In this document: piece by piece, positions 8,667 to 17,551 of the stretch | How positions within the stretch are numbered: the first letter of the stretch is position 1 | Layout of the letters: each line of letters starts with the position of its first letter | NCBI GenBank assembly: GCA_964370095.1 | Contig: CAYJHJ010000006.1 | Coordinates: 1 to 47,693, forward strand | DNA from: CAYJAZ01 sp964370095 | GTDB lineage: Bacteria > Desulfobacterota > Desulfovibrionia > Desulfovibrionales > Desulfovibrionaceae | Length of the DNA stretch: 47,693 nucleotides | Reading direction: 5' to 3' | Notes under the pieces: model-generated | Seen by the model: only the letters and a program-made list of their open reading frames with translations | Told to the model about the DNA's origin: nothing | The model's database searches: none | Position numbers and translations under genes: made by a program

Positions 8667-8749
8667 CATATAAATGTCGTTGCTGGGGTTGCCGCTTCTA
8701 AAATTTATGAAAAAAGCAGATAAAATCATAAATTAAGATTTTTTTAGGA

Positions 8750-8791
8750 ATGAAACACAGATAAATAAGCATGTCTGTGTTTCATTTTTTT
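8750..8791 (+). terminator. Rho-independent terminator after the tandem array
   Basis: A 12-bp perfect stem, ATGAAACACAGA (8750-8761) with TCTGTGTTTCAT (8774-8785), followed by a run of seven T. This should be the final end of the lipoprotein transcript, so the whole tandem array lies inside its 3' untranslated region. Confidence 0.88.
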
Positions 8792-8897
8792 AATTTATAC
8801 AGTATTAAGTACAAATTTTTTTCTTTAACTTTCTTACCCTTGATTATTCGTGCAGTTTATGTTAGTTTTTTCTAGACTTTTGTGAAGGAAAATTTTT

Positions 8898-8927
8898 TTG
8901 CAAAAACGAATACATAGAATATATATA
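8898..8927 (+). promoter_or_regulatory. Candidate promoter of nspC
   Basis: TTGCAA (8898-8903) and TATATA (8922-8927) with an 18-bp spacer, ahead of an AGGA ribosome site at 8939-8942 and the ATG at 8950. Confidence 0.45.
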
Positions 8928-8949
8928 TAGGCGAATACAGGAAAAACTT

Positions 8950-10128
8950 ATGTGGTATCCACCAGTTTTTGATGAATTAAAAACACCGGTTTTTGTTACA
9001 GACTTAGAAAAAATTTCTGCAAATGTTGCTTTATTGAATGAAGTACAAGAAAAAACGAATGCAAAAATTTTGCTTGCCCTAAAGGCCTTTTCACAATATT
9101 CAACCTTTCCAATTATTTCAAGAAAGCTTGAAAATCCCAAAGGCTTATACGGCTGTTGCGCATCTTCTGTTTATGAAGCAAAGTTAGCAAAAGAAGAATT
9201 CAAAGGCGAAGTGCACACTTTTGCAGCCGCATACTCATTGGAAGATATAAAAGAAATTCTTTTATACAGTGATCATATTGTTTTCAATTCTTTTGCACAG
9301 CTGGAAAAATTTAAAGCATATATTTTAGAGCATAATGCAAAAAACAATGCAAATATTGAAATTGGCTTAAGAATAAATCCCGAACATTCAGAAGGGGCAC
9401 AAGCTATTTATGACCCGTGCTCTGAAACCTCGCGCTTGGGTATACGTATTAAAGATTTCAAGCCAGAGCTTCTTGAAAATGTGAGTGGCCTGCATTTCCA
9501 TACGCTTTGCGAACAAAATTCTGATGCTTTGGCACGCACCTTGGAAGTTGTTGAGCATCATTTCGGAAAATACATGCATCAAATGAAATGGATAAATTTT
9601 GGTGGCGGGCATCATATAACGCGTTCTGATTATGATATAGATTTGCTTTGTGATTGCATAAGAAAAGTTCAAGAAAAATATGATGTTATGGTTTATCTTG
9701 AGCCGGGTGAGGCAATTGCTTTAAATGCAGGATATTTTGTGAGCACTGTGCTTGATATCGTAAATTCAGATATTTCAACAGCAATTTTAGATTGTTCGGC
9801 AGCTTGCCACATTCCTGATGTGATGGAAATGCCTTATACTCCACAAGTTTTTAAGGCTAAAATCTATCAAGATTTAGCACCGATTGAAGAAACCACCTAT
9901 AGGCTTGCGGGAAAATCATGCTTAGCAGGCGATAATATTGGTATTTACACCTTTGATGAAAAACTTCAAGTAGGTTCAAAAGTGGTTTTCAAAGATATGG
10001 CAATCTATTCAATGGTAAAAACAAACACCTTTAATGGTTTAGCTTTACCTGATATTGCACGCTATGAAAATGGCAAAGTTACTATAGACAAAGAATTTTC
10101 ATATAATGACTTTAAGAGTAGATTATAA
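8950..10128 (+). CDS. nspC: Carboxynorspermidine decarboxylase
   Basis: 392 aa, fold type III PLP decarboxylase of the ornithine/diaminopimelate decarboxylase group. Lys45 in KILLALKAFS is the PLP lysine. GGGHH binds the cofactor phosphate. LEPGEA (about 250-255) and CHIPDVMEMPY are the distinctive NspC motifs, and GKSCLAGD near the C-terminus carries the catalytic Cys. The enzyme decarboxylates carboxynorspermidine or carboxyspermidine to norspermidine or spermidine in the alternative polyamine pathway used by many gut bacteria and Desulfovibrionaceae. The partner carboxynorspermidine dehydrogenase, often adjacent, is not in this window. mreB follows 56 bp later on the same strand, so some read-through is possible. 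Confidence 0.93.
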   Translation: MWYPPVFDELKTPVFVTDLEKISANVALLNEVQEKTNAKILLALKAFSQYSTFPIISRKLENPKGLYGCCASSVYEAKLAKEEFKGEVHTFAAAYSLEDIKEILLYSDHIVFNSFAQLEKFKAYILEHNAKNNANIEIGLRINPEHSEGAQAIYDPCSETSRLGIRIKDFKPELLENVSGLHFHTLCEQNSDALARTLEVVEHHFGKYMHQMKWINFGGGHHITRSDYDIDLLCDCIRKVQEKYDVMVYLEPGEAIALNAGYFVSTVLDIVNSDISTAILDCSAACHIPDVMEMPYTPQVFKAKIYQDLAPIEETTYRLAGKSCLAGDNIGIYTFDEKLQVGSKVVFKDMAIYSMVKTNTFNGLALPDIARYENGKVTIDKEFSYNDFKSRL

Positions 10129-10184
10129 ATCATAATATGTTAGAATAGGTAAAACATAAATTAATTTAATATAAGGACACAAAG

Positions 10185-11225
10185 ATGGCAAGATTGATTG
10201 ATAGATTTTTAGGGGCTTTTTCCAATGACTTAGCGATAGATTTGGGAACTGCAAATATATGTGTTTATATGAAAGGCAAGGGTATTGTTTTACGCGAGCC
10301 TTCAGTAGTGGCAGTTAAAACAGATTCACGCGGAGTAAGCCAAGTTTTGGCTGTTGGTGCAGATGCCAAAAAAATGCTAGGAAAAACCCCGGGCAACATT
10401 CAAGCCATTCGCCCTATGAAAGATGGTGTTATTGCTGATTTTGAAGTAACAGAGGCTATGCTTCGTTATTTTATTTCTAAAGTGCATAATTCTCGTAGGC
10501 TTGTGCGTCCTCGTATCATGATTTGTGTTCCTACAGGTATTACACAAGTTGAGAAAAGGGCAGTAAGAGAATCAGCTGAAAGTGCAGGTGCCCGTGAAGT
10601 ATATCTTATTGAAGAACCTATGGCAGCTGCAATAGGTGCTAATCTTCCTATACAAGAGCCAATTTCTAACATGATTGTTGATATCGGTGGTGGCACAACT
10701 GAAGTTGCCGTAATTTCACTTTCGGGTATAGTATATGCACGTTCTGTGCGTGTTGGTGGCGATAAAATGGATGAAAGCATTATTACGCACGTGAAACGTA
10801 AATATAATATGCTTATTGGCGAATCTTCAGCAGAAGAAATTAAAATCAAGATTGCCTCAGCTTATCCGCTTGAACAAGAACAACAAATTGAAGTTAAAGG
10901 CCGTGATTTAGTTTCAGGTATACCAAAAAATATTCTCATTACTTCAGAAGAAATCAGAAAAGCAATTTCAGAACAAGTTGATGCTATTGTGCAAACAGTG
11001 CGTATTGCCTTAGAGCAAACTCCTCCTGAATTAGCTGCTGATATTGTGGACAGAGGAATTGTGCTTACCGGTGGTGGTGGCCTTCTTCGTGGGCTTGATC
11101 AACTTCTTCGTGAAGAAACCTCTTTGCCGATTACTGTTGTTGACGATCCTTTATCTACTGTTGTGCTTGGAACTGGCCTTGCTTTAGATAATTTGGATAT
11201 TTTGGGCGAAGTGTGCGTGAATTAA
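10185..11225 (+). CDS. mreB: Rod shape-determining protein MreB (bacterial actin)
   Basis: 346 aa, standard length. The actin-fold motifs are present: phosphate-1 loop AIDLGTANICVYMKGKG, phosphate-2 loop IVDIGGGTTEVAVISL and adenosine loop VLTGGGGLLRGLD. The start MARLIDRFLGAFSNDL carries the short amphipathic membrane-binding region typical of Gram-negative MreB. It polymerises under the inner membrane and organises the Rod complex with MreC, MreD, PBP2 and RodA for sidewall growth. An AAGGA ribosome site lies 8-10 bp upstream. It is first in the mreBCD-mrdA operon; the 44-bp gap to mreC contains alternative short hairpins. Confidence 0.97.
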   Translation: MARLIDRFLGAFSNDLAIDLGTANICVYMKGKGIVLREPSVVAVKTDSRGVSQVLAVGADAKKMLGKTPGNIQAIRPMKDGVIADFEVTEAMLRYFISKVHNSRRLVRPRIMICVPTGITQVEKRAVRESAESAGAREVYLIEEPMAAAIGANLPIQEPISNMIVDIGGGTTEVAVISLSGIVYARSVRVGGDKMDESIITHVKRKYNMLIGESSAEEIKIKIASAYPLEQEQQIEVKGRDLVSGIPKNILITSEEIRKAISEQVDAIVQTVRIALEQTPPELAADIVDRGIVLTGGGGLLRGLDQLLREETSLPITVVDDPLSTVVLGTGLALDNLDILGEVCVN

Positions 11226-11255
11226 TAGTTTAGCTTGCAACTATTTGTAACTATT
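11224..11255 (+). promoter_or_regulatory. Alternative short hairpins between mreB and mreC
   Basis: AATAGTT (11224-11230) can pair with either of two AACTATT copies (11239-11245 or 11249-11255), so two mutually exclusive hairpins can form just before the GTG start of mreC, which lacks a clear ribosome site. The stems are AT-rich and weak. Confidence 0.3.
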
Positions 11256-11269
11256 GTATTGTCATTATA

Positions 11270-12199
11270 GTGAATACCAGAAGAATACTATTTATACTTG
11301 CTTTATTCCTTTGCTTTTTGGGGCTCTATACTTATAATGTGCGAACAAACAATCTTGATGATTTAAGCACAAATACAGGTTTAGAGCTTTCAGGAGGGGT
11401 ATTTAAATTTGCAAATTCCATAACTTCAAGTGTGCAATCTTTTTGGCTTACATATATTGATAATATTGAAGCCCGAAAAGAAAATGAAGAATTAAAACAT
11501 CAAATCATAGAGCTTGAAAGGAAAATGTTCACTTTTCAAGAAGATTTGGCTGAGCTTGCACGTTTACGTGATTTTTATGCACTTGAAATTCCTGAAGAAT
11601 GGAATTCGGTTGCAGCAAGGGTTATTGCGGGAAGGCTTGGAGCTTTTTCTACCTTAGATACGCTTATTCTTGATAAAGGCTACTTGGCAGGCGCTAAAGT
11701 TGGGCGCCCTCTTATGACAGGAAAGTATTTGGTAGGCAGAATTTTAAAGGCAAGCCCAACAACAAGTATGGCACTTTTAGCTAATGATTTTGGAAGTAAG
11801 ATTGCAGTTGTGAGTGAAAAATCACGCTTACATGGTGTTTTGAGTGGCACAGGAAGTGGGCAACCCCTTGAGGTTCACTTTATCAATCAAGATTCTTCCT
11901 TGATTTCAGGCGAAATCCTTTATACTTCCGGGCTTGACAATGTTTTTCCAAAAGGTTTACCTGTGGCAGAAGTTACAGGCAGTCAAAGCTTAGCCCTTAA
12001 TTCATTTAAAATTTATTATGCCAAAAGTTTGGCAGATTTTTCGAGCCTTGAAGAATTGCTTGTGCTTATTCCACCAGTAGGCTGGCTTGGTGTTGAAGAA
12101 AATGAAGCCTTTGCTCCAAGAATTGAAATGGAAAATTATTTGCTTTTGCCTGATGAATTTATTGAAAATAAAGAAGCTTCTGATCAAGAAGCGGAATAA
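11270..12199 (+). CDS. mreC: Rod shape-determining protein MreC
   Basis: 309 aa with a GTG start. One N-terminal transmembrane segment (residues about 5-22) is followed by a coiled coil (about 65-100, ARKENEELKHQIIELERK) and two beta-barrel domains with the family signatures VAARVIAG, LDKGYLAGAKVGRPLM and ILYTSGLDNVFPKGLPV. It is a periplasmic scaffold linking MreB to PBP2. No upstream in-frame ATG and no good ribosome site are visible, so translation probably depends on coupling to mreB or is intrinsically low. The 40-residue acidic C-terminal tail (EENEAFAPRIEMENYLL and onward) is longer than in E. coli-like proteins. Confidence 0.92.
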   Translation: MNTRRILFILALFLCFLGLYTYNVRTNNLDDLSTNTGLELSGGVFKFANSITSSVQSFWLTYIDNIEARKENEELKHQIIELERKMFTFQEDLAELARLRDFYALEIPEEWNSVAARVIAGRLGAFSTLDTLILDKGYLAGAKVGRPLMTGKYLVGRILKASPTTSMALLANDFGSKIAVVSEKSRLHGVLSGTGSGQPLEVHFINQDSSLISGEILYTSGLDNVFPKGLPVAEVTGSQSLALNSFKIYYAKSLADFSSLEELLVLIPPVGWLGVEENEAFAPRIEMENYLLLPDEFIENKEASDQEAE

Positions 12200-12204
12200 A
12201 AATT

Positions 12205-12672
12205 ATGGCACTGAAAAATATAATATGGTGGATTTTATTTATAATTTTTGCTTTGCTTATGCAAAATAACTTTGCCCATCTCGATATTTTAATTATAGGC
12301 TTTATAATTCTTTTGCAAGAAGATGACCTAAAACAGATTCTTTATATAGCCCCTGTTTTATATCTTTTGCAAGAATCTTTATCATCGTTTGCTTTTGGTA
12401 CAACACTTTTATGGTATATGGCAGCTTTTGTATTAATTGTTCTAAGTAGATGGCTTTTTGAGGTGGAAAACTTTTTATTTATGTTTTTATTCTCTTCTGC
12501 TTTAGCAGTTGCAAGAATAGGAATTTATATGCTTTTTGCGCGCCTACAGAATTTAGAATATTTTTCGTCTGAGCTTATGGATACAAGTGTGGTGCAAGCA
12601 CTTGTTATGCCTATTATTTGGTGGTTTTTCTCCCTGCTTCGGCCTAAGAAAGTTGATGCTGTGATAGTTTAG
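12205..12672 (+). CDS. mreD: Rod shape-determining membrane protein MreD
   Basis: 155 aa, five to six hydrophobic helices, very few charged residues except near the C-terminus (RPKKVDAVIV). Sequence similarity within MreD is always low; the call rests on length, topology and the position between mreC (5-bp gap) and mrdA (22-bp gap), the universal mreBCD-mrdA order. It is thought to balance MreC in activating PBP2. An alternative ATG overlapping the mreC end in another frame was not used, because this frame continues into the typical MreD topology. Confidence 0.85.
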   Translation: MALKNIIWWILFIIFALLMQNNFAHLDILIIGFIILLQEDDLKQILYIAPVLYLLQESLSSFAFGTTLLWYMAAFVLIVLSRWLFEVENFLFMFLFSSALAVARIGIYMLFARLQNLEYFSSELMDTSVVQALVMPIIWWFFSLLRPKKVDAVIV

Positions 12673-12694
12673 TTTCTAACTGCAAGGAATAATT

Positions 12695-14512
12695 ATGAAA
12701 ATAGAAAGAGAAGAATCCTATCAACCTTCAAGGCATGGACTTTGGTTATTGCAAGGTCTTATTGCTGTATTATTTATTATTCTTTGCTCGCGTTTTTGGT
12801 ATTTGCAAATCCTTCATGGTAATGAATTTGCTTCAAGAGCAGAAGCAAACAGAACAAGAGAAGAGAAGATTTTTGCATCGCGAGGAATGATTTTTGATAG
12901 AAATCACAATAAATTAGCTATTGATAATATCACTTTTGATTTAACCATTATACGTGAAGACTGCCCGGATATTGAAAAAACGCTTGCTTTTTTGGCAACC
13001 ATATTGGCTGTGGATAAAGATGAATTAAATAAAACATTTAACGATTTTCGCTCCAAAAGAACTTCATATGAACCAACACTTGTTCTTGATAATATTAATT
13101 TTGAGCAAGTTGCTAAAGTTGAAAGCTTTATAAGCATGCTGCCCGGTGTATATATTCATACAAATGCACGTAGGTTTTACCCTGAAGGTGAGGCGTTTGC
13201 ACATGTATTAGGTTATGTTGCTGAGTCTACAAAGGATGACATGGAAAAAATTTCTGCTTTAGATGTGGGAGATACTGTTGGCAGGCAAGGACTTGAATTT
13301 GTTTTTGAAGAAAGATTACGCGGCATTAAAGGCGAATATAAAAATCAAAGAGACGTCTCTGGAAAAGTGCTTGCCAAGGAATTGCAAAACCCGCCACGTG
13401 CCGGCGAAGACTTAATATTAGCTTTTGACCTTGATTTACAGCATGCTATTATTGATATTATGGGTGAGCAGCAAGGCTCTGTTATTGTTATGGAACCACA
13501 CACTGGTGAAGTGCATGCACTTGTAACTCTTCCATCATACGATAATAATCTTTTTGTAAAGGGCTTATCTTATGCGGAGTGGGATAATCTAAGCACAAAT
13601 ATTTATTCGCCTTTACAAAACAGGTCGATTCAAAGTATGTATCCTCCCGGATCTATTTGGAAAATTATGATGGCTTCACTATTCTTGACTGAAGGGATTG
13701 ATCCAAAAGATGAAGTCTATTGTGGAGGAGCTTTTACTTATGGAAATAATACTTTTCGCTGTTGGAGGGATCATGGGCATGGCTCTGTGAATATGGAAGA
13801 GGCCATTGCAGATTCTTGTGATGTGTATTTTTATGAAAAAGGTGTTGAAATTGGAATAGATAGAATTTCTGAATATGCTAAAGCAAGTGGCTTTGGCAAA
13901 CGCACCGGAATTGATATTCCTAATGAAAAAGAGGGGCTTGTGCCAAGTAAAGAATGGAAGCTTCGCCGCTGGAATGAACCTTGGCAGGGCGGTGAAACTG
14001 TGAATGTTTCCATTGGGCAAGGGCAAACACTTGTAACTCCACTACAAATTGCAACCTATATTTCAACTATTGTTAATGGTGGAAAAATTCTAAAGCCGCA
14101 AGTGCTTTCGACTGAAAAGGCTGAAGTGCTCTCACTCTCACCCACATCTCTTGAACATATTGAAATTATAAAAGAATATATGATAACCACTGCAACAACA
14201 GGCACGGCAAAAATTCTTTCAAGCATAAACCCCGGCATTACAATAGGCGGAAAAACAGGCACAGCACAAGTTGTAAAGCTCAAATTTGATGGTAAAAGAA
14301 GGCTTGATGCGGATGAAATTGCCTATCTTGAACGAGATCATGGCTGGATTGCATCATTTACTCAATACAATGGAAGAGATTTTGTTGTGATTGCCATGAT
14401 AGAACACGGCGGCGGCGGTTCTTCTGCTGCAGGGCCTGTAGTGAGAGATGTTATCAACTATCTTTATAAAGATGTGTTAGAAAAAGAACTTGTTGCAGAT
14501 AAAGAACAGTAA
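12695..14512 (+). CDS. mrdA: Penicillin-binding protein 2, elongation transpeptidase
   Basis: 605 aa class B PBP. One N-terminal transmembrane helix (about 14-38) is followed by the pedestal domain with RGMIFDRN and GYVAESTKDD. The transpeptidase domain carries SxxK as Ser320-I-W-Lys323, the SxN-type motif as Ser374-Cys375-Asp376 (Asp in place of Asn, usual in PBP2), and Lys520-Thr521-Gly522 in GGKTGTAQ. It cross-links sidewall peptidoglycan in the Rod complex. rodA, which commonly follows mrdA, is absent here; the operon ends and faces the convergent GNAT gene. An AAGGAA ribosome site supports the start. Confidence 0.95.
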   Translation: MKIEREESYQPSRHGLWLLQGLIAVLFIILCSRFWYLQILHGNEFASRAEANRTREEKIFASRGMIFDRNHNKLAIDNITFDLTIIREDCPDIEKTLAFLATILAVDKDELNKTFNDFRSKRTSYEPTLVLDNINFEQVAKVESFISMLPGVYIHTNARRFYPEGEAFAHVLGYVAESTKDDMEKISALDVGDTVGRQGLEFVFEERLRGIKGEYKNQRDVSGKVLAKELQNPPRAGEDLILAFDLDLQHAIIDIMGEQQGSVIVMEPHTGEVHALVTLPSYDNNLFVKGLSYAEWDNLSTNIYSPLQNRSIQSMYPPGSIWKIMMASLFLTEGIDPKDEVYCGGAFTYGNNTFRCWRDHGHGSVNMEEAIADSCDVYFYEKGVEIGIDRISEYAKASGFGKRTGIDIPNEKEGLVPSKEWKLRRWNEPWQGGETVNVSIGQGQTLVTPLQIATYISTIVNGGKILKPQVLSTEKAEVLSLSPTSLEHIEIIKEYMITTATTGTAKILSSINPGITIGGKTGTAQVVKLKFDGKRRLDADEIAYLERDHGWIASFTQYNGRDFVVIAMIEHGGGGSSAAGPVVRDVINYLYKDVLEKELVADKEQ

Positions 14513-14534
14513 GGTAAGAGCTTTATCTTAGGCT

Positions 14535-15176
14535 TTAATCTAAGTCTTGCTCAATACAAGCTTTGGCATAAACTTCATGTTGCGGGAGCGAAAGCTTTTC
14601 TTTTTCATGGAAGTTCTTGTCAAATTTATCAACTTCTTCTTGAGTAAATTCAAATACATCTGAAAATTTCGCATAGCCTTTAACATTATCAAAAGCATGT
14701 TCTTGTAATTCTAAAGCTTGAAGCCCTATATAATAATTATTATCTTCCATAGAAATGGAATATTTTTTTCCGCCCACAAAACCATAAGGACTGTAATGGT
14801 AAGGAAAACCTAAAATTATAATGCCATTAAAGCCCATTTCTTTTGCTTTTTCAATGGAATGAGAGATTAATGCCTTGCCAAGTCCTTGCCTATGAAGTTT
14901 TGGTGAAATAAAAACAGGGCCAAAGGTAATAGTTTTTACATCTTCTTTATTTTTTTGGATAATTTTTGAATGAGTATAAAAAATTGCACCTTCAACTTCT
15001 CCATCAACCTCAATAATAAAAGCAAGATCTTTAATAAAATCTTTATGATTCCTCATGCTATGCACAAGATAATGCTCATGACCACCGGGAAAGTAAAGGT
15101 TCCAAAAAGCTTCTCTCGCTACTTCTTCAACTCTTCTAAAATCCTTTTCTTCCTCGTTTCTTACTAATATGCTCAT
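14535..15176 (-). CDS. GNAT family N-acetyltransferase (YhbS-like)
   Basis: 213 aa. Residues 1-150 form a GNAT fold: beta-1/alpha-1 RNEEEKDFRRVEEVAREAFW, then FGPVFISPKLHRQGLGKALI, where RQGLGKA is the acetyl-CoA pyrophosphate loop (Q/R-x-x-G-x-G/A). GFNGIIILGFPYHYSPYGF is the YhbS-type segment. A 50-residue C-terminal extension follows, rich in Glu and Lys. It acetylates an unknown small molecule or protein. It starts 2 bp after the def stop codon, so it is the last gene of the hisS-aspS-def unit. Linkage to def does not by itself prove a role in protein N-termini. Confidence 0.82.
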   Translation of the reverse strand: MSILVRNEEEKDFRRVEEVAREAFWNLYFPGGHEHYLVHSMRNHKDFIKDLAFIIEVDGEVEGAIFYTHSKIIQKNKEDVKTITFGPVFISPKLHRQGLGKALISHSIEKAKEMGFNGIIILGFPYHYSPYGFVGGKKYSISMEDNNYYIGLQALELQEHAFDNVKGYAKFSDVFEFTQEEVDKFDKNFHEKEKLSLPQHEVYAKACIEQDLD

Positions 15177-15178
15177 GA

Positions 15179-15682
15179 TTATCTTCCGCTAATTTTTTTC
15201 ATATAAAGCGAACGTTTTAGGTGCGAAAGATGTGAAACAAAGGTTTTTCCGTCAAGATGATCGCATTCATGCTGGATACATGCGGAAAGATATTCTTTGC
15301 CTTCAATTTCAATGGCTTTACCTTCAAGGTCAATGCCTTCAACTTTGACGTGGCAAGGGCGAGCAACAATGCTTCTAAGACCCGCCACAGAAAGGCAACC
15401 TTCGTTTTCTTTATGCTTTTTTGAGTCAAGTACTGTAAGTTTTGGGTTTATCACAAGAGCAAAATCTTGCTCTTGTGCATCGGGGTCAGCAAGTGCTCTG
15501 TCAATGATAACCATTCGATATGGTTCGCCAATTTGCGTTGCTGCTATGCCAACGCCGCCTACATGATTTAAAGTATCAAACATATCTGTGGCAACACGTT
15601 TCACATCATCATTAATTTCAGTTACTTCTTCAGCAATTTTTGAAAGATAGGGATCCGGAAAAGTGAGTATTTTTCTTAACAT
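15179..15682 (-). CDS. def: Peptide deformylase
   Basis: 167 aa, standard length. All three signature motifs are present: GVGIAATQ (43-50), EGCLSV with metal-ligand Cys96, and HECDH (138-142) with two His metal ligands and the catalytic Glu. It removes the formyl group from nascent proteins; the active metal is Fe(II) in most bacteria. It lies 30 bp after aspS and 2 bp before the GNAT gene, consistent with one operon. No methionyl-tRNA formyltransferase gene (fmt), often paired with def, is present nearby. Confidence 0.96.
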   Translation of the reverse strand: MLRKILTFPDPYLSKIAEEVTEINDDVKRVATDMFDTLNHVGGVGIAATQIGEPYRMVIIDRALADPDAQEQDFALVINPKLTVLDSKKHKENEGCLSVAGLRSIVARPCHVKVEGIDLEGKAIEIEGKEYLSACIQHECDHLDGKTFVSHLSHLKRSLYMKKISGR

Positions 15683-15712
15683 ATTGTAAACCTTAATTAA
15701 ATACAGAAAGTT

Positions 15713-17536
15713 TTAGCTTGTTTGTTTTTCAATAACACGAATAGAAAGTTCGCGTAATTGTTTATTATCAACTTGTGATGGTGCTTCTGACAATAAGCAA
15801 GTGCCTTTTTGTGTTTTTGGAAAAGCAATAACATCACGGATTGACGGGGAATTTGTAAGAAGCATTGCAATGCGATCAAGGCCAAAGGCAATGCCTGCAT
15901 GAGGAGGGGCACCAAATTCAAGCGATTGTATAAAGAAGCCAAATTGTTCTTCAGCTTTTTCTTCAGTAAATCCAAGTGCTTTAAACATGGCTGATTGTGC
16001 CTGCATGGTGTGATTTCGCACAGAGCCACCGCCGATTTCATAGCCGTTCATCACTAGGTCATAAGCACGTGAAAGGCATTTTGATGGATCTTCGTGAAGA
16101 TATTTTTCATGTTCAACACTTACGGCTGTGAAAGGGTGATGGCAAGCAACATAACGCTTTTCTTCTTCGTCGTATTCAAAAAGAGGAAAATCGGTTACCC
16201 AAAGAAGATCAAAAACATTTTCATCAATAAGTTCAAACTGTTCTGCAAGTTTTACACGCAAATTACCAAGTGCTGCATTAACCATTGATGCATCACCTGC
16301 TTGGAAGAAAATAATATCGCCTACTTGCAAATTCATTCTTTCTTGCAAGGCTTGTTTTTCTTCTTCTGAGAAGAATTTAACTATAGGTGATTGCCATTCA
16401 TTTTCTTTGATTTTTATCCATGCAAGCCCTTGAGCACCGTAAATTTTACAAAATTCAGTCAATTCATCTATGTGTTTTCTTGAAAGTTCTTCTGCTTTAT
16501 CAATTTTAACTGCCTTAACTAATTGAGCCGAAGCAAAAACTTTAAAGCCTGAATTTTTGAAAATATCTGTCAATTCCACAAGTTTCAAATCAAAGCGTGT
16601 GTCAGGCTTATCAACGCCATAATCACGCATGGCTTCTTCATAGCTCATTCTCTTGAAAGGTGCTTGAATTTCTTTATCTAATGTTTCTTTGAAGATGGAT
16701 TGCATAAGTCCTTCTGCCATAGACATAACTGTATTTTCATCAGCAAAAGACATTTCAATATCTATTTGTGTGAATTCTGGCTGACGGTCTGCACGCAAGT
16801 CTTCATCTCTAAAGCAGCGAACTATTTGATAATAACGATCAATCCCTGCAACCATGCTCATTTGTTTAAACATTTGAGGGGATTGCGGAAGAGCAAAGAA
16901 AGAGCCTGGATTCAATCTGCTTGGCACCAAGAAATCTCTTGCGCCTTCGGGAGTTGATTTTGTGAGGATTGGAGTTTCAAGTTCTATGAAATTTAAAGTA
17001 TCAAGGAAATTTCTTGTAGCTTGCGAAGCTTTATGTCTGATAAGAAAATTATTTGCCATTTTAGGGCGGCGCATGTCAAGATAACGCCATTGCAAACGTA
17101 AACTTTCAGAGGCTTCAGTTCTGTCTTCAATAGGGAAAGGGGGAGTTTTTGAAGTATTTAGAAGCTTCCAATCAGTTACAACCACTTCAATTTCACCTGT
17201 TACAAGATTTGGGTTTTTCATGCCATCAGGACGAGGGCGAACAAAACCTTTAATAGCCAGCACATACTCAGAGCGAATAATGTGTGCATCTTCGTGAGCT
17301 TTAGGTGCAATTTCCGGGCTGAAGACGATTTGTGTAAGCCCTTTTCTATCTCTCATGTCCACAAAGATAAGCCCGCCATGGTCGCGTCTGTATTGCGTCC
17401 AGCCCATAAGGCAAACTTCTTCTTTGTCATGTGAAATATTAAGAGTGGCACAATCGTGTGTGCGTTGCCAATCGCCTAAAGGAGCAATAAATTTTGCGTG
17501 ATCTGCTTGAAGGTCTAAATTTTGTACTTGGCTCAT
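15713..17536 (-). CDS. aspS: Aspartyl-tRNA synthetase (bacterial type)
   Basis: 607 aa, the length of the bacterial type with the inserted GAD domain (about residues 300-420). The N-terminal OB anticodon-binding domain contains WTQYRRDHGGLIFVDMRDR. Class II motif 2 is FRDEDLRADRQPEFTQIDIEMSF, and motif 3 is AFGLDRIAMLL. Whether it is discriminating (AspRS only) or also charges tRNA-Asn cannot be told without checking for asnS or gatCAB in the genome. It follows hisS by 15 bp, the common hisS-aspS pair. Confidence 0.97.
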   Translation of the reverse strand: MSQVQNLDLQADHAKFIAPLGDWQRTHDCATLNISHDKEEVCLMGWTQYRRDHGGLIFVDMRDRKGLTQIVFSPEIAPKAHEDAHIIRSEYVLAIKGFVRPRPDGMKNPNLVTGEIEVVVTDWKLLNTSKTPPFPIEDRTEASESLRLQWRYLDMRRPKMANNFLIRHKASQATRNFLDTLNFIELETPILTKSTPEGARDFLVPSRLNPGSFFALPQSPQMFKQMSMVAGIDRYYQIVRCFRDEDLRADRQPEFTQIDIEMSFADENTVMSMAEGLMQSIFKETLDKEIQAPFKRMSYEEAMRDYGVDKPDTRFDLKLVELTDIFKNSGFKVFASAQLVKAVKIDKAEELSRKHIDELTEFCKIYGAQGLAWIKIKENEWQSPIVKFFSEEEKQALQERMNLQVGDIIFFQAGDASMVNAALGNLRVKLAEQFELIDENVFDLLWVTDFPLFEYDEEEKRYVACHHPFTAVSVEHEKYLHEDPSKCLSRAYDLVMNGYEIGGGSVRNHTMQAQSAMFKALGFTEEKAEEQFGFFIQSLEFGAPPHAGIAFGLDRIAMLLTNSPSIRDVIAFPKTQKGTCLLSEAPSQVDNKQLRELSIRVIEKQTS

Positions 17537-17551
17537 TTTTCTTCCCTAAAA

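Larger units (their letters stand above)
8177..8723 (+). repeat. Tandem array, 145-bp unit = 3' end of lipoprotein gene + structured repeat element
   Basis: The last 46 bp of the lipoprotein gene occur four times (8177-8222, 8322-8367, 8533-8578, 8678-8723), separated by a 99-bp spacer carrying a hairpin element. Copies start 145 bp apart on both sides of the assembly gap. The copies alternate at one base (TCTAAG in 1 and 3, TCTAAA in 2 and 4), which suggests a two-step duplication. Flanking sequence shows copy 3 is not copy 1 and copy 2 is not copy 4, so at least four are real. The element is missing after the last copy. Confidence 0.9.

Noticed and set aside
8177..8723. CRISPR array
   Set aside because: The repeats are 46 bp of coding sequence and the 'spacers' are identical to each other, so there is no unique spacer content.
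8179..8723. Short ORFs of 62-86 codons across the tandem array
   Set aside because: They are only repeated readings of the lipoprotein gene end and the hairpin element, without ribosome sites, and one crosses N bases.
14515..14555. Terminator between mrdA and the GNAT gene
   Set aside because: Only a 5-bp CTTAG/CTAAG stem without a T-run can form.
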